64,000 nucleotides of DNA from G965199725 sp965199725 (GTDB lineage Bacteria > Pseudomonadota > Gammaproteobacteria > Nitrosococcales > Methylophagaceae). The position numbers were made by a program, and so were the translations under genes. The DNA is taken from assembly GCA_965199725.1 (NCBI GenBank), contig OZ241321.1:682001-746000 (forward strand), in the 5' to 3' direction. The first letter of the stretch is position 1. Every line of letters begins with the position of its first letter. The notes under the pieces were generated by a model. That model was given only the letters and a program-made list of their open reading frames with translations, was not told the origin of the DNA and made no database searches. Of the stretch, positions 16,687 to 25,542 are shown piece after piece.

Positions 16687-17565
16687 ATGATGCATCGTAT
16701 TGTTCGCCTGTTAGGGCTCTTTGTGTTATTGTTACCATTTATTAGCGTTGCTGATACGCCAATTCTCACCCCAACATGGGCTGTAAAGGCGACATTCCAA
16801 CAACCAGAATCTGTCGTGTATGACCAAAAAAGGCAACAATTTTATCTATCTAATATAAATGGTAAACCCTCTGAAGCTGATGGCAACGGCTATATTTCGC
16901 GGCTATCATCAACTGGTAAACTGATAGACCTTCGCTGGGTTAAAGGATTAAACGCACCTAAAGGTATGGCCATATCTGGCGATAGGTTATATGTCGCTGA
17001 CATTAAGCAATTAGTGGTTATTGATATTGCCAGCGGTCAGGTTATCCACCGTTATTCTGCGTCTGAGGCTAAATTTTTAAATGATGTGGTGGTCGATCAT
17101 CAAAATGGTGCCGTCTACGTATCTGGTTTTCTCACCAACTCAATTTATCGTTTGCTTAATAATAAGTTTGCATTATGGTTGCAGACAGATGCGCTTGAAT
17201 TTCCCAATGGTCTACTTGTTAACGACGGTCAGCTTATTGTTGCCAGTTGGGGTAATATAACTGATGGCTTTGCCACCAAAACACCTGGGCACTTAAAAAC
17301 AGTTAACATCTTATCCAGACAGGTTGCAAGCTTAGGTGATCAAACGCCTGTTGGTAATCTTGATGGGATAGAGGAAGATGGTAACGGCAACTATCTGGTC
17401 ACTGACTGGGTGGACGGTAAATTGCTACACATAAACGTAAATGGTATCAGCAAAACGCTGATTAAGCTTGATCAGGGTAGTGCTGATCATACTGTGGTAC
17501 AAAATCTTATTGTAATTCCAATAATGACATCAGGCGATCTACTGGCTTACCAAATCAAAAGATAA
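16687..17565 (+). CDS. Secreted SMP-30/gluconolactonase-like beta-propeller protein
   Basis: A 292-aa protein with an N-terminal signal peptide (hydrophobic residues about 7-21, likely cleavage after SVA). The rest is a series of propeller-like blades: PESVVYDQKRQQFYLSN, APKGMAISGDRLYVAD, LNDVVVDHQNGAVYVS, FPNGLLVNDGQLIVAS and LDGIEEDGNGNYLVTDW. This pattern fits the SMP-30/gluconolactonase-like fold. It acts in the periplasm. The substrate is unknown, and metal-binding residues cannot be confirmed by eye. AGGAG lies upstream of the ATG. Confidence 0.75.
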   Translation: MMHRIVRLLGLFVLLLPFISVADTPILTPTWAVKATFQQPESVVYDQKRQQFYLSNINGKPSEADGNGYISRLSSTGKLIDLRWVKGLNAPKGMAISGDRLYVADIKQLVVIDIASGQVIHRYSASEAKFLNDVVVDHQNGAVYVSGFLTNSIYRLLNNKFALWLQTDALEFPNGLLVNDGQLIVASWGNITDGFATKTPGHLKTVNILSRQVASLGDQTPVGNLDGIEEDGNGNYLVTDWVDGKLLHINVNGISKTLIKLDQGSADHTVVQNLIVIPIMTSGDLLAYQIKR

Positions 17566-17574
17566 ACTAATTAA

Positions 17575-17609
17575 GCTACCTAGGTAGCACTTATAGCTTA
17601 GGCTATAAG
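17575..17609. terminator. Two adjacent palindromes between convergent genes
   Basis: GCTACCTAGGTAGC (17575-17588) is a perfect 14-bp palindrome. CTTATAGC (17590-17597), loop TTAG, GCTATAAG (17602-17609) is an 8-bp hairpin. They lie just after the beta-propeller gene and before the convergent minus-strand genes, so a bidirectional terminator is likely. Neither is followed by a strong T run. Confidence 0.4.
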
Positions 17610-17619
17610 CAATTATAAA

Positions 17620-17694
17620 TTAGTCTTTATTAGCAACGATGAACGCAGCAGCAATAATTAACAGCACAATCACTAACAATATGGCATGTAGCAT
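17620..17694 (-). CDS. Possible 24-aa single-span membrane peptide
   Basis: A small frame starting at ATG 17694, 3 bases after the stop of the broken gene at 17698. It encodes 24 residues, nearly all hydrophobic (LLVIVLLIIAAAFIV core) with a charged NKD end, as expected for one membrane helix. The position suggests translational coupling to the upstream frame. No clear Shine-Dalgarno is visible. A chance frame cannot be excluded. Confidence 0.35.
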   Translation of the reverse strand: MLHAILLVIVLLIIAAAFIVANKD

Positions 17695-17697
17695 GAT

Positions 17698-18475
17698 TTA
17701 ATTATCAACTGCAAACACCTTTGACTCCTGCCCATCTATATCAGCAAAAAACCAATAGATGCGGGTTAGCTCCGCTGGTGAAAAATGAATTAACGCCAAT
17801 TGCTGTCCTGGAATGATTTTATTTGGATCTTGCCCCATAGTATGGGTATTAACGTTATAAATATAGCTGGAATGTACCTTTTCGTTAAGAATACTGCCCA
17901 AAAAAGAACTGAACCCAGAACTTAATTTCTCATCAGCATCAACAGGAATAATCATCTGTACAGCTTCATTATCTGGGGTAATGCCGTCAAGATACACCCC
18001 CCTGCCTAAACCTATCCATCAGCCCTCTCTGAATAACACCCCACAAGCCCTGCTTATCTTCGTCAGTCACCCAATGCAAATAAAACAATGCATCATCAGG
18101 CAGGGCATCAGACTGGACAATGTCGCTGACAGCAACCAATTTACTGTTATTCACCGTTGTGGTAACAGTTTTATCATGATCAATATCACCTATAGTCTTT
18201 AGCTCATCACTCCTGATTGTCATGATGCGCTGCTTTTTATGTAATAAGGCGGCTGCTTGACTGTCAGCGGTCTGGGTAATAGTTGGTAGTGTGGGTGCTG
18301 TCTCAACAACTTTTAACGAGAACGGTGAGCCAACCGTTTCTACTGGCAAATCTGCTTCGGGCGCTACTGCTAACTGCGATTTTGTATCTGATAACAATAT
18401 AAACCCAACCAGCGCCAACAGCATAATAGCCAGCAAAGCTGGAAAAAGTAACCGCTGCTGTTTGGATGAAGCCAT
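17698..18475 (-). pseudogene. Membrane-anchored protein of unknown function, frame broken at a G6 tract
   Basis: Two minus-strand frames (18475-17987, 162 aa; 17997-17698, 99 aa) look like one gene of about 258 codons. The first has a membrane anchor (residues about 8-28) and a proline/threonine-rich extracytoplasmic part. It ends shortly after the DRFRQGG segment. The second begins in the other frame with YLDGITPDNEAV and carries an NKIIPGQQLALI segment that is vaguely LysM-like. The break falls at a run of six G on the coding strand (17997-18002). With five G the frames join smoothly as RQGVYLDG. This may be a real frameshift, a phase-variable tract, slippage, or a sequencing error. I do not recognise the family. 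Confidence 0.6.
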
Positions 18476-18727
18476 TACCTGCCCTTAAATTAAGCTATTT
18501 TATAAAGAGCATAAGCCACTCTGTCTTTATTCGCAAGCAGGTATCAATAATATGTAAGGAATGTGAATTTAGATTTAACTATTGATTCACCTAAAGAGCA
18601 ACTGAAACAACTGAGAAAATGGACTGAAATTTAAGCTAATCTAGTGCAATCTCTAAAAAATTAGCTTATATTCGTGGCCTTGACATAACGAGTTAAGGAG
18701 TGTAAAAAATTTAATAAAAATAGTTCA
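18476..18727. other. Intergenic region with a possible 23-codon remnant and a dyad
   Basis: Between the broken gene and amiB. A short plus-strand frame (GTG 18563 to stop 18632-18634) reads like protein (NLDLTIDSPKEQLKQLRKW) and may be a gene remnant. TAAGCTAAT (18632-18640) and ATTAGCTTA (18660-18668) form a 9-bp inverted repeat. No firm gene is present. Confidence 0.25.
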
Positions 18728-20029
18728 TTAATTATTTGGAATAAATAGAATATCGCCAATTTTAAGCCGTGTACCAATTAATTTATTAGCAGCTTTAAGC
18801 TGATTAACACTGACTTGGTAGCGCTGAGCAATACCAGTTAGAGTTTCACCACCACTGACAATATGCTCTTGGCGTACATCTTCGGCAACCTGAGGTGGAT
18901 TCTGGCGAAAATAACTGCGAATACCTGACATCATAGCACGCGCTAACTTAGCTTGATGACTACTGCTTGCCAGTTTACGTTCTTCATCCGAGTTAGAAAT
19001 AAATGCAGTTTCAACCAGCACTGACGGAATGTCAGGTGATTTTAATACCACAAATGCTGCCGATTCAACATGTTTTTTATGCACATTACCAACCCGCTTT
19101 AAACGTGACAATATTTCTGAGGCTACCTTAAGACTGCTCTCAAGCGTCGCCTCCTGAGATAAATCAACCAATACAGACGCTAATAAATCATCCTTGTCTT
19201 CTAGGCTGATACCACCAGCCAAATCAGCAGCATTTGCTTTATCAGCCAATAACTGAGCTGCCTCACTGCTAGCGCCACGTTCAGACAATACAAACACTGA
19301 AGCACCTTTTGCCCTTTTGTTTTTAACAGCATCAGCATGAATAGAGATAAACATACCAGCATTGTGGTTATGTGCTCGTTTTATGCGTTGGCGCAGACTG
19401 ACAAAGCTATCATCACTTCGGGTTAAGTAAGCACTCATGCCGGGTTCGTTATTCACTAATTTTGCTAAACGTTTGGCAATGGCTAAGACAATATCTTTTT
19501 CCTGGTTACCGTACCTGCCTATGGCACCAGGATCGCTACCACCATGACCTGCGTCAATGGCAACGACAATATCACGACGGGTTAGTTTTTCCACCACCAC
19601 TTCATCTTTTTGTTCAACCACTGGAAATTCGCGCATATCAATGACAATACGGTGAGAACGATTGCGGTAAGGTTTTAACAATTGACTGTCAATTTTTTGC
19701 AATGATCTTTTCAGATCAAGCACAATGCGCAGGTTGTTTTTTCCCTGTCTGGCAGAGCGAATACTGCTGATAGCAGTTTTGCTGAAATCAGGCAAAGGCA
19801 AAGCTGTGATTTGTTTACCATCTTTAATATCAACCACCACTCTGTCAGGGTTTTTCAGGGTAAACACGGTATAGGCAGCCATACTATCAAGATCAAGCAC
19901 TAGACGAGTCCTGTCAGTATGCTGAAACAGGCGTACACCCTGAACAGTCGCCGCTTGTGCTTGCAAAAACAAAACAAGAAGCAGCAGACCAAATAAAGGC
20001 TTAATCTTAGATAGTCTGGACAAAAACAT
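18728..20029 (-). CDS. amiB: N-acetylmuramoyl-L-alanine amidase, AmiB type
   Basis: About 433 aa from ATG 20029, preceded by a TTG at 20065 that is unlikely to be used. It has a signal peptide (LLLLVLFLQAQA), then an AMIN domain (about 30-125). The Amidase_3 zinc domain follows (VVAIDAGHGGSDPGAIG near 155, SIHADA near 230, VLVETAFISN near 345). A C-terminal LysM peptidoglycan-binding domain ends the protein (SGGETLTGIAQRYQVSVNQL). It cleaves septal peptidoglycan in the periplasm during cell separation. It is last in the nnr-tsaE-amiB cluster. The mutL gene that often follows amiB is not here. Confidence 0.93.
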   Translation of the reverse strand: MFLSRLSKIKPLFGLLLLVLFLQAQAATVQGVRLFQHTDRTRLVLDLDSMAAYTVFTLKNPDRVVVDIKDGKQITALPLPDFSKTAISSIRSARQGKNNLRIVLDLKRSLQKIDSQLLKPYRNRSHRIVIDMREFPVVEQKDEVVVEKLTRRDIVVAIDAGHGGSDPGAIGRYGNQEKDIVLAIAKRLAKLVNNEPGMSAYLTRSDDSFVSLRQRIKRAHNHNAGMFISIHADAVKNKRAKGASVFVLSERGASSEAAQLLADKANAADLAGGISLEDKDDLLASVLVDLSQEATLESSLKVASEILSRLKRVGNVHKKHVESAAFVVLKSPDIPSVLVETAFISNSDEERKLASSSHQAKLARAMMSGIRSYFRQNPPQVAEDVRQEHIVSGGETLTGIAQRYQVSVNQLKAANKLIGTRLKIGDILFIPNN

Positions 20030-20103
20030 GGCGTATATTCTGTGATTACCAATAGTAAAAATCAAGTTAATATGCTACAAAGAAGTATGATGCGGCAAAT
20101 AGT

Positions 20104-20562
20104 TCAATTATTTATGCAGCGATTGATACACTCATCACCGATGACAGAACAGGTTGATAGAGTCGCATAACGTCCTGTACCGTGATAGCGCATGGTAATA
20201 ATTACATCAGGCTGAGGTAAGCAGGGTTTGCCTTTTATGGCCCATTCAATCAAGCAAAGTTTATCGTCGTTCAGATAGTCATCCAAACCCAAATCATACA
20301 ACGATTCTGCATCAATCAAACGATATAAATCAATATGAACTACCTGACGATCAGCTAATTGATACTGCTCAAGCAGCGTATAAGTTGGACTTTTTACGTT
20401 ACCATTATAACCCAAACCCCTTAATACGCCTCTTACTAATGTTGTTTTCCCCGCACCAAGCTCACCTTCAAGATGAATGGTGACAGACTCTGCCAGGCAA
20501 TACTGGGCAATGCGTGCACCCAATGCTAATGTTGCTAATTCATCAGCTAACCATAAACGCAT
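20104..20562 (-). CDS. tsaE: tRNA threonylcarbamoyladenosine biosynthesis ATPase TsaE
   Basis: A 152-aa P-loop protein with GELGAGKTTLVRG at residues 33-45. SPTYTLLEQY and the VHIDLYRL segment are family markers. TsaE works with TsaB and TsaD to make the universal t6A modification at position 37 of ANN-decoding tRNAs. It is directly downstream of nnr (14 bases) and upstream of amiB, the standard gammaproteobacterial order. Length is normal. Confidence 0.95.
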   Translation of the reverse strand: MRLWLADELATLALGARIAQYCLAESVTIHLEGELGAGKTTLVRGVLRGLGYNGNVKSPTYTLLEQYQLADRQVVHIDLYRLIDAESLYDLGLDDYLNDDKLCLIEWAIKGKPCLPQPDVIITMRYHGTGRYATLSTCSVIGDECINRCINN

Positions 20563-20576
20563 ATTCCCTTGCCAGC

Positions 20577-22052
20577 CTAATCAATCAGGTTGACCAGATG
20601 ACGTAAATGTGGCATCAAATCCATGGCAAGCATGCCCCGCTCACCATTCTGTCCAGCGGCCTTGTCACCAGCCATGCCATGCACTATAACGCCTATACAG
20701 GCTGCATCCATAAGCGGAATATGCTGTGCCACCAAACCGCCTATCACCCCAGCAAGTACATCGCCCATGCCACCACTGCTCATACCCGGATTACCCGATG
20801 TTGACAGCGCAGTTAGCGACTCGCCATTATTAACTAATGTACCCGCACCTTTAAGTACTGCCACACCACCATAGTGTTTTTGTAATTCAGCTACCGCAGC
20901 AAACCTGTCTGCCTGAATATCTGCGGTACTTAAGCCCAACAAGCGCGCCGCTTCGCCAACATGCGGAGTCAGCACCCAATTATCCTGCTTAAGCTGCTGC
21001 CTACTCAACAAATTAAGCGCATCAGCATCTACTACCATTGGTAATCCACTGGCAATTGCATGTTGCAATAATACTTGTCCCCACTCTGATTGTCCCAGAC
21101 CTGGACCAATGGTTATCGCAGTTGCCTTTTTTATCAGTGGCATCAAGTCATCTTTAGTAGTGATGTCATAACACATTAATTCAGGACGCGACTGAACCAA
21201 CCCAGCACCATACAAGACACGGGTGGCAATGGTGGTTAACCCTGCGCCCACTCTGGCACCAGCTTCAGCAGCAAGCCAGGGCGCACCGGCCATACCACGA
21301 TCACCGCCAATAACAAGCAGATGACCATACAGCCCCTTATGGGCAATGCGCTGGCGCGAGGCAAGCTGATAGCGATAATCGGTCAGACTGAGCCGACGGG
21401 CTACCGGACTGAATGAATCATACGCCACTGATGGCGTTTTTAATCCGGCAAAGTGTACATTACCAACATAATCAGGGCCATCGCCAGTAAACAAACCCTT
21501 ATTAAGGCTGATAAAACTTAAGGTTAGCGTTGCCTTTACCGCTACCCCCATTACCCTGCCAGTATCAGCGTTAATGCCTGAAGGAATATCAAGACATATG
21601 GCCGGTAAACCTGCCTGATTGATGGCAGCAACTACCGCTTCATATTCCCCTGTTATCTGTCGATTGAGTCCAATGCCTACTATAGCATCAACAATGATGT
21701 CTACATCTGGCAGTACGCCAGTAAAAGGTTGGACATTTACACCAGCAGCAATCAGATTATCACGCATAGTAGCGACTGTATCGCTAGCACTACCTATTAC
21801 TATCACCTGTACACGCAATCCATCCTGCCAGGCTTGTCGTGCCAGCTCAAAACCATCGCCACCATTATGGCCTGTACCACAGACAATTAAAATGCGCCTT
21901 GACTCAGGCCAATGGCGTTTGATGGTTAAAAGTGCTGCCTCGCCCGCACGTACCATCAATTGGGCAGCAGACAAACGGTATTGCTGCAATAACAACCTAT
22001 CTAACTGACGTGATTGTTCAGCGCTGTAAATAGCATAAGGTATATCAGACAT
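20577..22052 (-). CDS. nnr: Bifunctional NAD(P)HX epimerase/dehydratase
   Basis: About 491 aa from ATG 22052, where the conserved N-terminal YSAEQSRQLDRLL region begins; the frame extends to 22157 but that would overlap the divergent queG. The N-terminal YjeF_N epimerase domain has CGTGHNGGDGFELAR and an SGINADTG motif. The C-terminal ADP-dependent dehydratase has GDRGMAGAPWLAAEAGARVGAG and the late SGNPGMSSGGMGDVLAG. It repairs hydrated NADH and NADPH. It heads the nnr-tsaE-amiB cluster. Confidence 0.93.
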   Translation of the reverse strand: MSDIPYAIYSAEQSRQLDRLLLQQYRLSAAQLMVRAGEAALLTIKRHWPESRRILIVCGTGHNGGDGFELARQAWQDGLRVQVIVIGSASDTVATMRDNLIAAGVNVQPFTGVLPDVDIIVDAIVGIGLNRQITGEYEAVVAAINQAGLPAICLDIPSGINADTGRVMGVAVKATLTLSFISLNKGLFTGDGPDYVGNVHFAGLKTPSVAYDSFSPVARRLSLTDYRYQLASRQRIAHKGLYGHLLVIGGDRGMAGAPWLAAEAGARVGAGLTTIATRVLYGAGLVQSRPELMCYDITTKDDLMPLIKKATAITIGPGLGQSEWGQVLLQHAIASGLPMVVDADALNLLSRQQLKQDNWVLTPHVGEAARLLGLSTADIQADRFAAVAELQKHYGGVAVLKGAGTLVNNGESLTALSTSGNPGMSSGGMGDVLAGVIGGLVAQHIPLMDAACIGVIVHGMAGDKAAGQNGERGMLAMDLMPHLRHLVNLID

Positions 22053-22107
22053 GGCATCATCCTGAAAACACAAGCGCATAGAATAATCAACCATTATAAT
22101 AACCTGT

Positions 22108-23169
22108 ATGGAGAAAATAAAAACAGATATAGATAATACCCTGATGGAAAAAATCACTGAATGGGCAAATACGCTTGGTTTTCAGCAACTTGGCGTCAGT
22201 GATATTGATCTGGCAGAGGCAGAAAAAGAATTAGCCACATGGTTACAAGCGGGCTTTCATGGAGAAATGGACTATATGCAACGTCATGGCACGAAACGTA
22301 GCCGACCCGATGAACTGGTGCCAGGCACTATTCGTGTTATCAGTGTGCGTATGGACTATTTTACCACTGCTGCCGCAGCGTCATGGCCAGTGATAAATGA
22401 TGACAAAAAGGGGTTTATTTCCCGCTATGCCCTTGGGCGTGATTATCATAAAGTGATGCGCAGACAACTGAAACGCCTTGCTGAAAAGATAGAACAAGAA
22501 CTAGCACCAATGGCATATCGCGTTTTTTGCGACAGTGCACCCGTTATGGAAAAAGCGCTGGCAGCAAAAGCAGGCATAGGCTGGATCGGCAAGCACAGTA
22601 ATGTGCTAAACAAGGAACATGGATCGTATTTTTTTCTTGGTGAAATTTACACTGACCTACCTCTGTCACTGACTGAAGCGACGACAGATCATTGTGGTTC
22701 ATGTACCGCCTGTATTGATATCTGCCCAACCGCTGCCATTGTCGCACCTAGACAAGTAGATGCAAGACGCTGCATCTCCTATTTGACCATTGAGCTACAT
22801 GGTACTATTCCACTTGAATTTCGCCCTTTAATGGGCAACCGAATCTATGGTTGCGATGACTGCCAATTAATCTGTCCGTGGAATAAATTTGCGCAAAATA
22901 CCAGTGAATCTGACTACTTGCCACGCGATGGCCTAGATGCGCCACAATTAGTGGATTTATTCTTGTGGACTGAGCAGATGTTTTTAACTAGACTTGAAGG
23001 TAGTCCCATCAGGCGCATTGGTCATGATCGCTGGTTGCGCAATATTGCAATAGCGCTGGGCAATGCTAAAACCTCGCCTGAAGTCTTATCAGCGCTACGC
23101 GCTCGTCTGGATCACTCCAAAAAGCTGGTACGGGAACATGTGCATTGGGCACTAGCACAACATAAGTAG
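22108..23169 (+). CDS. queG: Epoxyqueuosine reductase
   Basis: A 353-aa iron-sulfur/cobalamin enzyme that performs the last step of queuosine synthesis in tRNA. The two 4Fe-4S clusters are visible as CGSCTACIDICP and CDDCQLICPWNK. EGSPIRRIGHDRWLRN and the HEAT-like C-terminus are typical. ATG 22144 (MEKITEWANTLGFQQLG) is an alternative start giving 341 aa. It is divergent from nnr and converges on orn, with a stop directly at the orn stop. Confidence 0.94.
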   Translation: MEKIKTDIDNTLMEKITEWANTLGFQQLGVSDIDLAEAEKELATWLQAGFHGEMDYMQRHGTKRSRPDELVPGTIRVISVRMDYFTTAAAASWPVINDDKKGFISRYALGRDYHKVMRRQLKRLAEKIEQELAPMAYRVFCDSAPVMEKALAAKAGIGWIGKHSNVLNKEHGSYFFLGEIYTDLPLSLTEATTDHCGSCTACIDICPTAAIVAPRQVDARRCISYLTIELHGTIPLEFRPLMGNRIYGCDDCQLICPWNKFAQNTSESDYLPRDGLDAPQLVDLFLWTEQMFLTRLEGSPIRRIGHDRWLRNIAIALGNAKTSPEVLSALRARLDHSKKLVREHVHWALAQHK

Positions 23170-23748
23170 CTAGCCTCCATTACTGCTATCGGCTAGGACA
23201 ATAAAGTATTCACGGTAATGCTGAAGCTCACAGATGGCACCCTTAACATCATCCATAGCAAGGTGGGATGATTTTTTGTTAAAGCCCTTTTCAATGTGAG
23301 GTGCCCAACGACGTGCCAGCTCTTTTAAGGTGCTGACATCAAGTGCACGATAATGAAAATAGGCTTCTAGTTCAGGCATTATGCGCGCCATAAAGCGGCG
23401 ATCCTGGCAAATACTGTTGCCGCACATAGGCGATACACCAGCAGGCACATAGTTCTGTAAAAACTCCAGTGTCTGCCGCTCCGCCTCAGCCTCATTAATT
23501 GTGCTGTTAAGAACGCGCTCTACTAAGCCGGAAGTACCATGTTGGCGAGTATTCCATTCATCCATTGTCGCCAACACTTTATCAGGCTGATAAATAGCGA
23601 TATTGGGACCTTCAGCTAATATATTAAGCTGATTGTCAGTGACGATAGTGGCGATCTCAATAATGCTGTCATTGGCGGTATCAAGACCGGTCATTTCCAA
23701 ATCAATCCAAATTAGGTTTTTCTTGCTTTTTGTTATAGTCTTTGGCAT
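23170..23748 (-). CDS. orn: Oligoribonuclease
   Basis: About 192 aa from ATG 23748; a GTG three codons upstream is possible. The DEDDh exonuclease motifs are visible: LIWIDLEMTGLD, then a QDRRFMARIMPELE segment and HLAMDDVKGAI. It degrades 2- to 5-mer RNAs and pGpG at the end of RNA and c-di-GMP turnover. Length is typical. The gene lies end to end with queG, a neighbourhood also seen in E. coli. Confidence 0.96.
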   Translation of the reverse strand: MPKTITKSKKNLIWIDLEMTGLDTANDSIIEIATIVTDNQLNILAEGPNIAIYQPDKVLATMDEWNTRQHGTSGLVERVLNSTINEAEAERQTLEFLQNYVPAGVSPMCGNSICQDRRFMARIMPELEAYFHYRALDVSTLKELARRWAPHIEKGFNKKSSHLAMDDVKGAICELQHYREYFIVLADSSNGG

Positions 23749-23848
23749 CGTTAGCACATTTTTGTAGGCTGTAAGTAGAATCTATTGCCGTCCATTCTAG
23801 CAAACGATACCCTATTATGGCATTACTGATATAAAAACAGGAACTCTT

Positions 23849-25096
23849 ATGAACCAATTTACCTGGACTTTTCTTGCTGTACTGGCACTGGTGACCGCAA
23901 TTGAGCTTTGGTTATCACTGCGCCAAAGCCGTTATGTACAAGCACATAGGCATAGTGTACCAAACGCATTTAAAAACCAGATTGATCTTGCTGCCCACCA
24001 GAAAGCAGCCGATTATACCGTTGCCAAAGGCCGATTTAACCGAGCGAGCAGTATATTTAGCGTGGCGGTATTATTAATATGGACATTAGGAGGTGGACTA
24101 AATTTACTAACTGATGGCTGGCAGTCTCTGGGTTGGTCCAATACACTCACTGGTATCAGTCTTATCGTTAGTTTTTTGATATTGAGTAGGCTGATTGAAT
24201 TACCACTATCTTGGTATAAAACCTTTGTACTGGAAGAGCAGTTTGGCTTTAATAATGCTACTGTCAAATTGTTTATTACTGATATTGCCAAACAGGGCGC
24301 ATTAACGTTAGTTTTAGGTATACCGTTTATCTGGGCAGCACTTTTTTTGATAAGCAATGCAGGCAATTATTGGTGGTTCTATCTATGGCTAGGATGGGTG
24401 GGGTTTTCAGTGCTGATGATGTGGGCTTATCCTACCTTTATCGCCCCGTTATTTAATACATTTACACCACTGGAAGATGCACGGTTAACAATGCAGATTG
24501 AAGACTTGTTATCGCGATGCGGTTTCAAAAGCCAGGGCATTTATGTGATGAATGGATCACTGCGTTCAGGGCACGGCAACGCTTATTTCACTGGTTTGGG
24601 CAACAACAAAAGGATAGTATTTTTTGATACGCTATTAGAAACGCTTAATGCTAATCAGATTGAAGCGGTACTGGCTCATGAGTTAGGCCATTTCCGCCAT
24701 AAACATATTGTCAAGAATATGGCACTCATTGCCACGCTCAGTCTTATCGGGCTGGCTATTTTAGGATGGGCATCAGCGAAAGTCTGGTTTTACACTGGTC
24801 TGGGGGTTGCCAGCCAAACTAATGCGGTAGCACTGATTTTATTTGTAATGATTGTGCCAGTTTTTGGCTTTTTTTTGCAACCTTTGATAGCCGCCCTGTC
24901 ACGCAAATATGAATATGAAGCAGATGATTATGCGGCGTCAGTGTCCAGTAGCAATGACCTGATAACTGCGCTAGTGACTCTCTATCAGGAAAACGCCAGC
25001 ACATTAACACCCGATCCACTGGTATCGGCTGTGTACGATTCACACCCGCCAGCAACATTGCGAGTGAACCACCTGCAAGCAAACAGCGCTGATTAA
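23849..25096 (+). CDS. M48 family membrane metallopeptidase (Ste24/CAAX-protease-like)
   Basis: A 415-aa multi-spanning protease. The zinc motif HELGH is at residues 277-281 (VLAHELGHFRHKHI), and the third zinc ligand is likely in the EYEADDYAASVS segment near residue 355. Several membrane segments surround it, and the N-terminal half carries LPLSWYKTFVLEEQFGFN, typical of Ste24-type enzymes. In bacteria these probably handle misfolded membrane proteins. It is larger than HtpX and lacks its N-terminal pattern. It starts about 100 bp from the divergent orn start. Confidence 0.9.
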   Translation: MNQFTWTFLAVLALVTAIELWLSLRQSRYVQAHRHSVPNAFKNQIDLAAHQKAADYTVAKGRFNRASSIFSVAVLLIWTLGGGLNLLTDGWQSLGWSNTLTGISLIVSFLILSRLIELPLSWYKTFVLEEQFGFNNATVKLFITDIAKQGALTLVLGIPFIWAALFLISNAGNYWWFYLWLGWVGFSVLMMWAYPTFIAPLFNTFTPLEDARLTMQIEDLLSRCGFKSQGIYVMNGSLRSGHGNAYFTGLGNNKRIVFFDTLLETLNANQIEAVLAHELGHFRHKHIVKNMALIATLSLIGLAILGWASAKVWFYTGLGVASQTNAVALILFVMIVPVFGFFLQPLIAALSRKYEYEADDYAASVSSSNDLITALVTLYQENASTLTPDPLVSAVYDSHPPATLRVNHLQANSAD

Positions 25097-25157
25097 AGAC
25101 TTAAAAGCACAGATAGCGGCTAATTCGCCTGTAAAGGGTGTGTGAGTGAAAAAGCCA

Positions 25158-25463
25158 TTAACCTGCTAATCTGCGAAACCTGAAACAGTTATTAACGCGA
25201 TCGCGCAATTCTTTTCCTGGCTTAAAATGTGGCACATATTTTTCTGCCAACATGACTACTTCACCGCTTTTAGGATTGCGGGCCATACGCGCCGGACGGT
25301 GATGTAGGGCAAAACTGCCAAATCCTCTTATTTCAATTCGGTCCCCTGCTGACAGGCTGCTACTCATCTGTTCTAAAATCAGCTTGACAGCTGATTCAAT
25401 GTCTTGGTAACTCAAAAGCGGCTGGCTTGCAACAAGCAGTTTAACCAAATCTGATTTTGTCAC
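25158..25463 (-). CDS. ihfB: Integration host factor, beta subunit
   Basis: A 101-aa HU/IHF-fold protein. The signature GDRIEIRGFGSFALHHRPARMARNP includes the DNA-intercalating arm with its RNPK proline. It bends DNA as a heterodimer with IhfA. Start is GTG at 25463 (TKSDLVKLL follows), giving the usual length plus a short tail. It lies downstream of rpsA, as in most gammaproteobacteria, after an 80-bp gap. Confidence 0.95.
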   Translation of the reverse strand: MTKSDLVKLLVASQPLLSYQDIESAVKLILEQMSSSLSAGDRIEIRGFGSFALHHRPARMARNPKSGEVVMLAEKYVPHFKPGKELRDRVNNCFRFRRLAG

Positions 25464-25542
25464 GCTTTAACACCTCTTACCGCCTGTACTAGGCTCAAAC
25501 AAATTGAACTGCACGTAAAATACAAGCCTGCAAAAAAATAGT

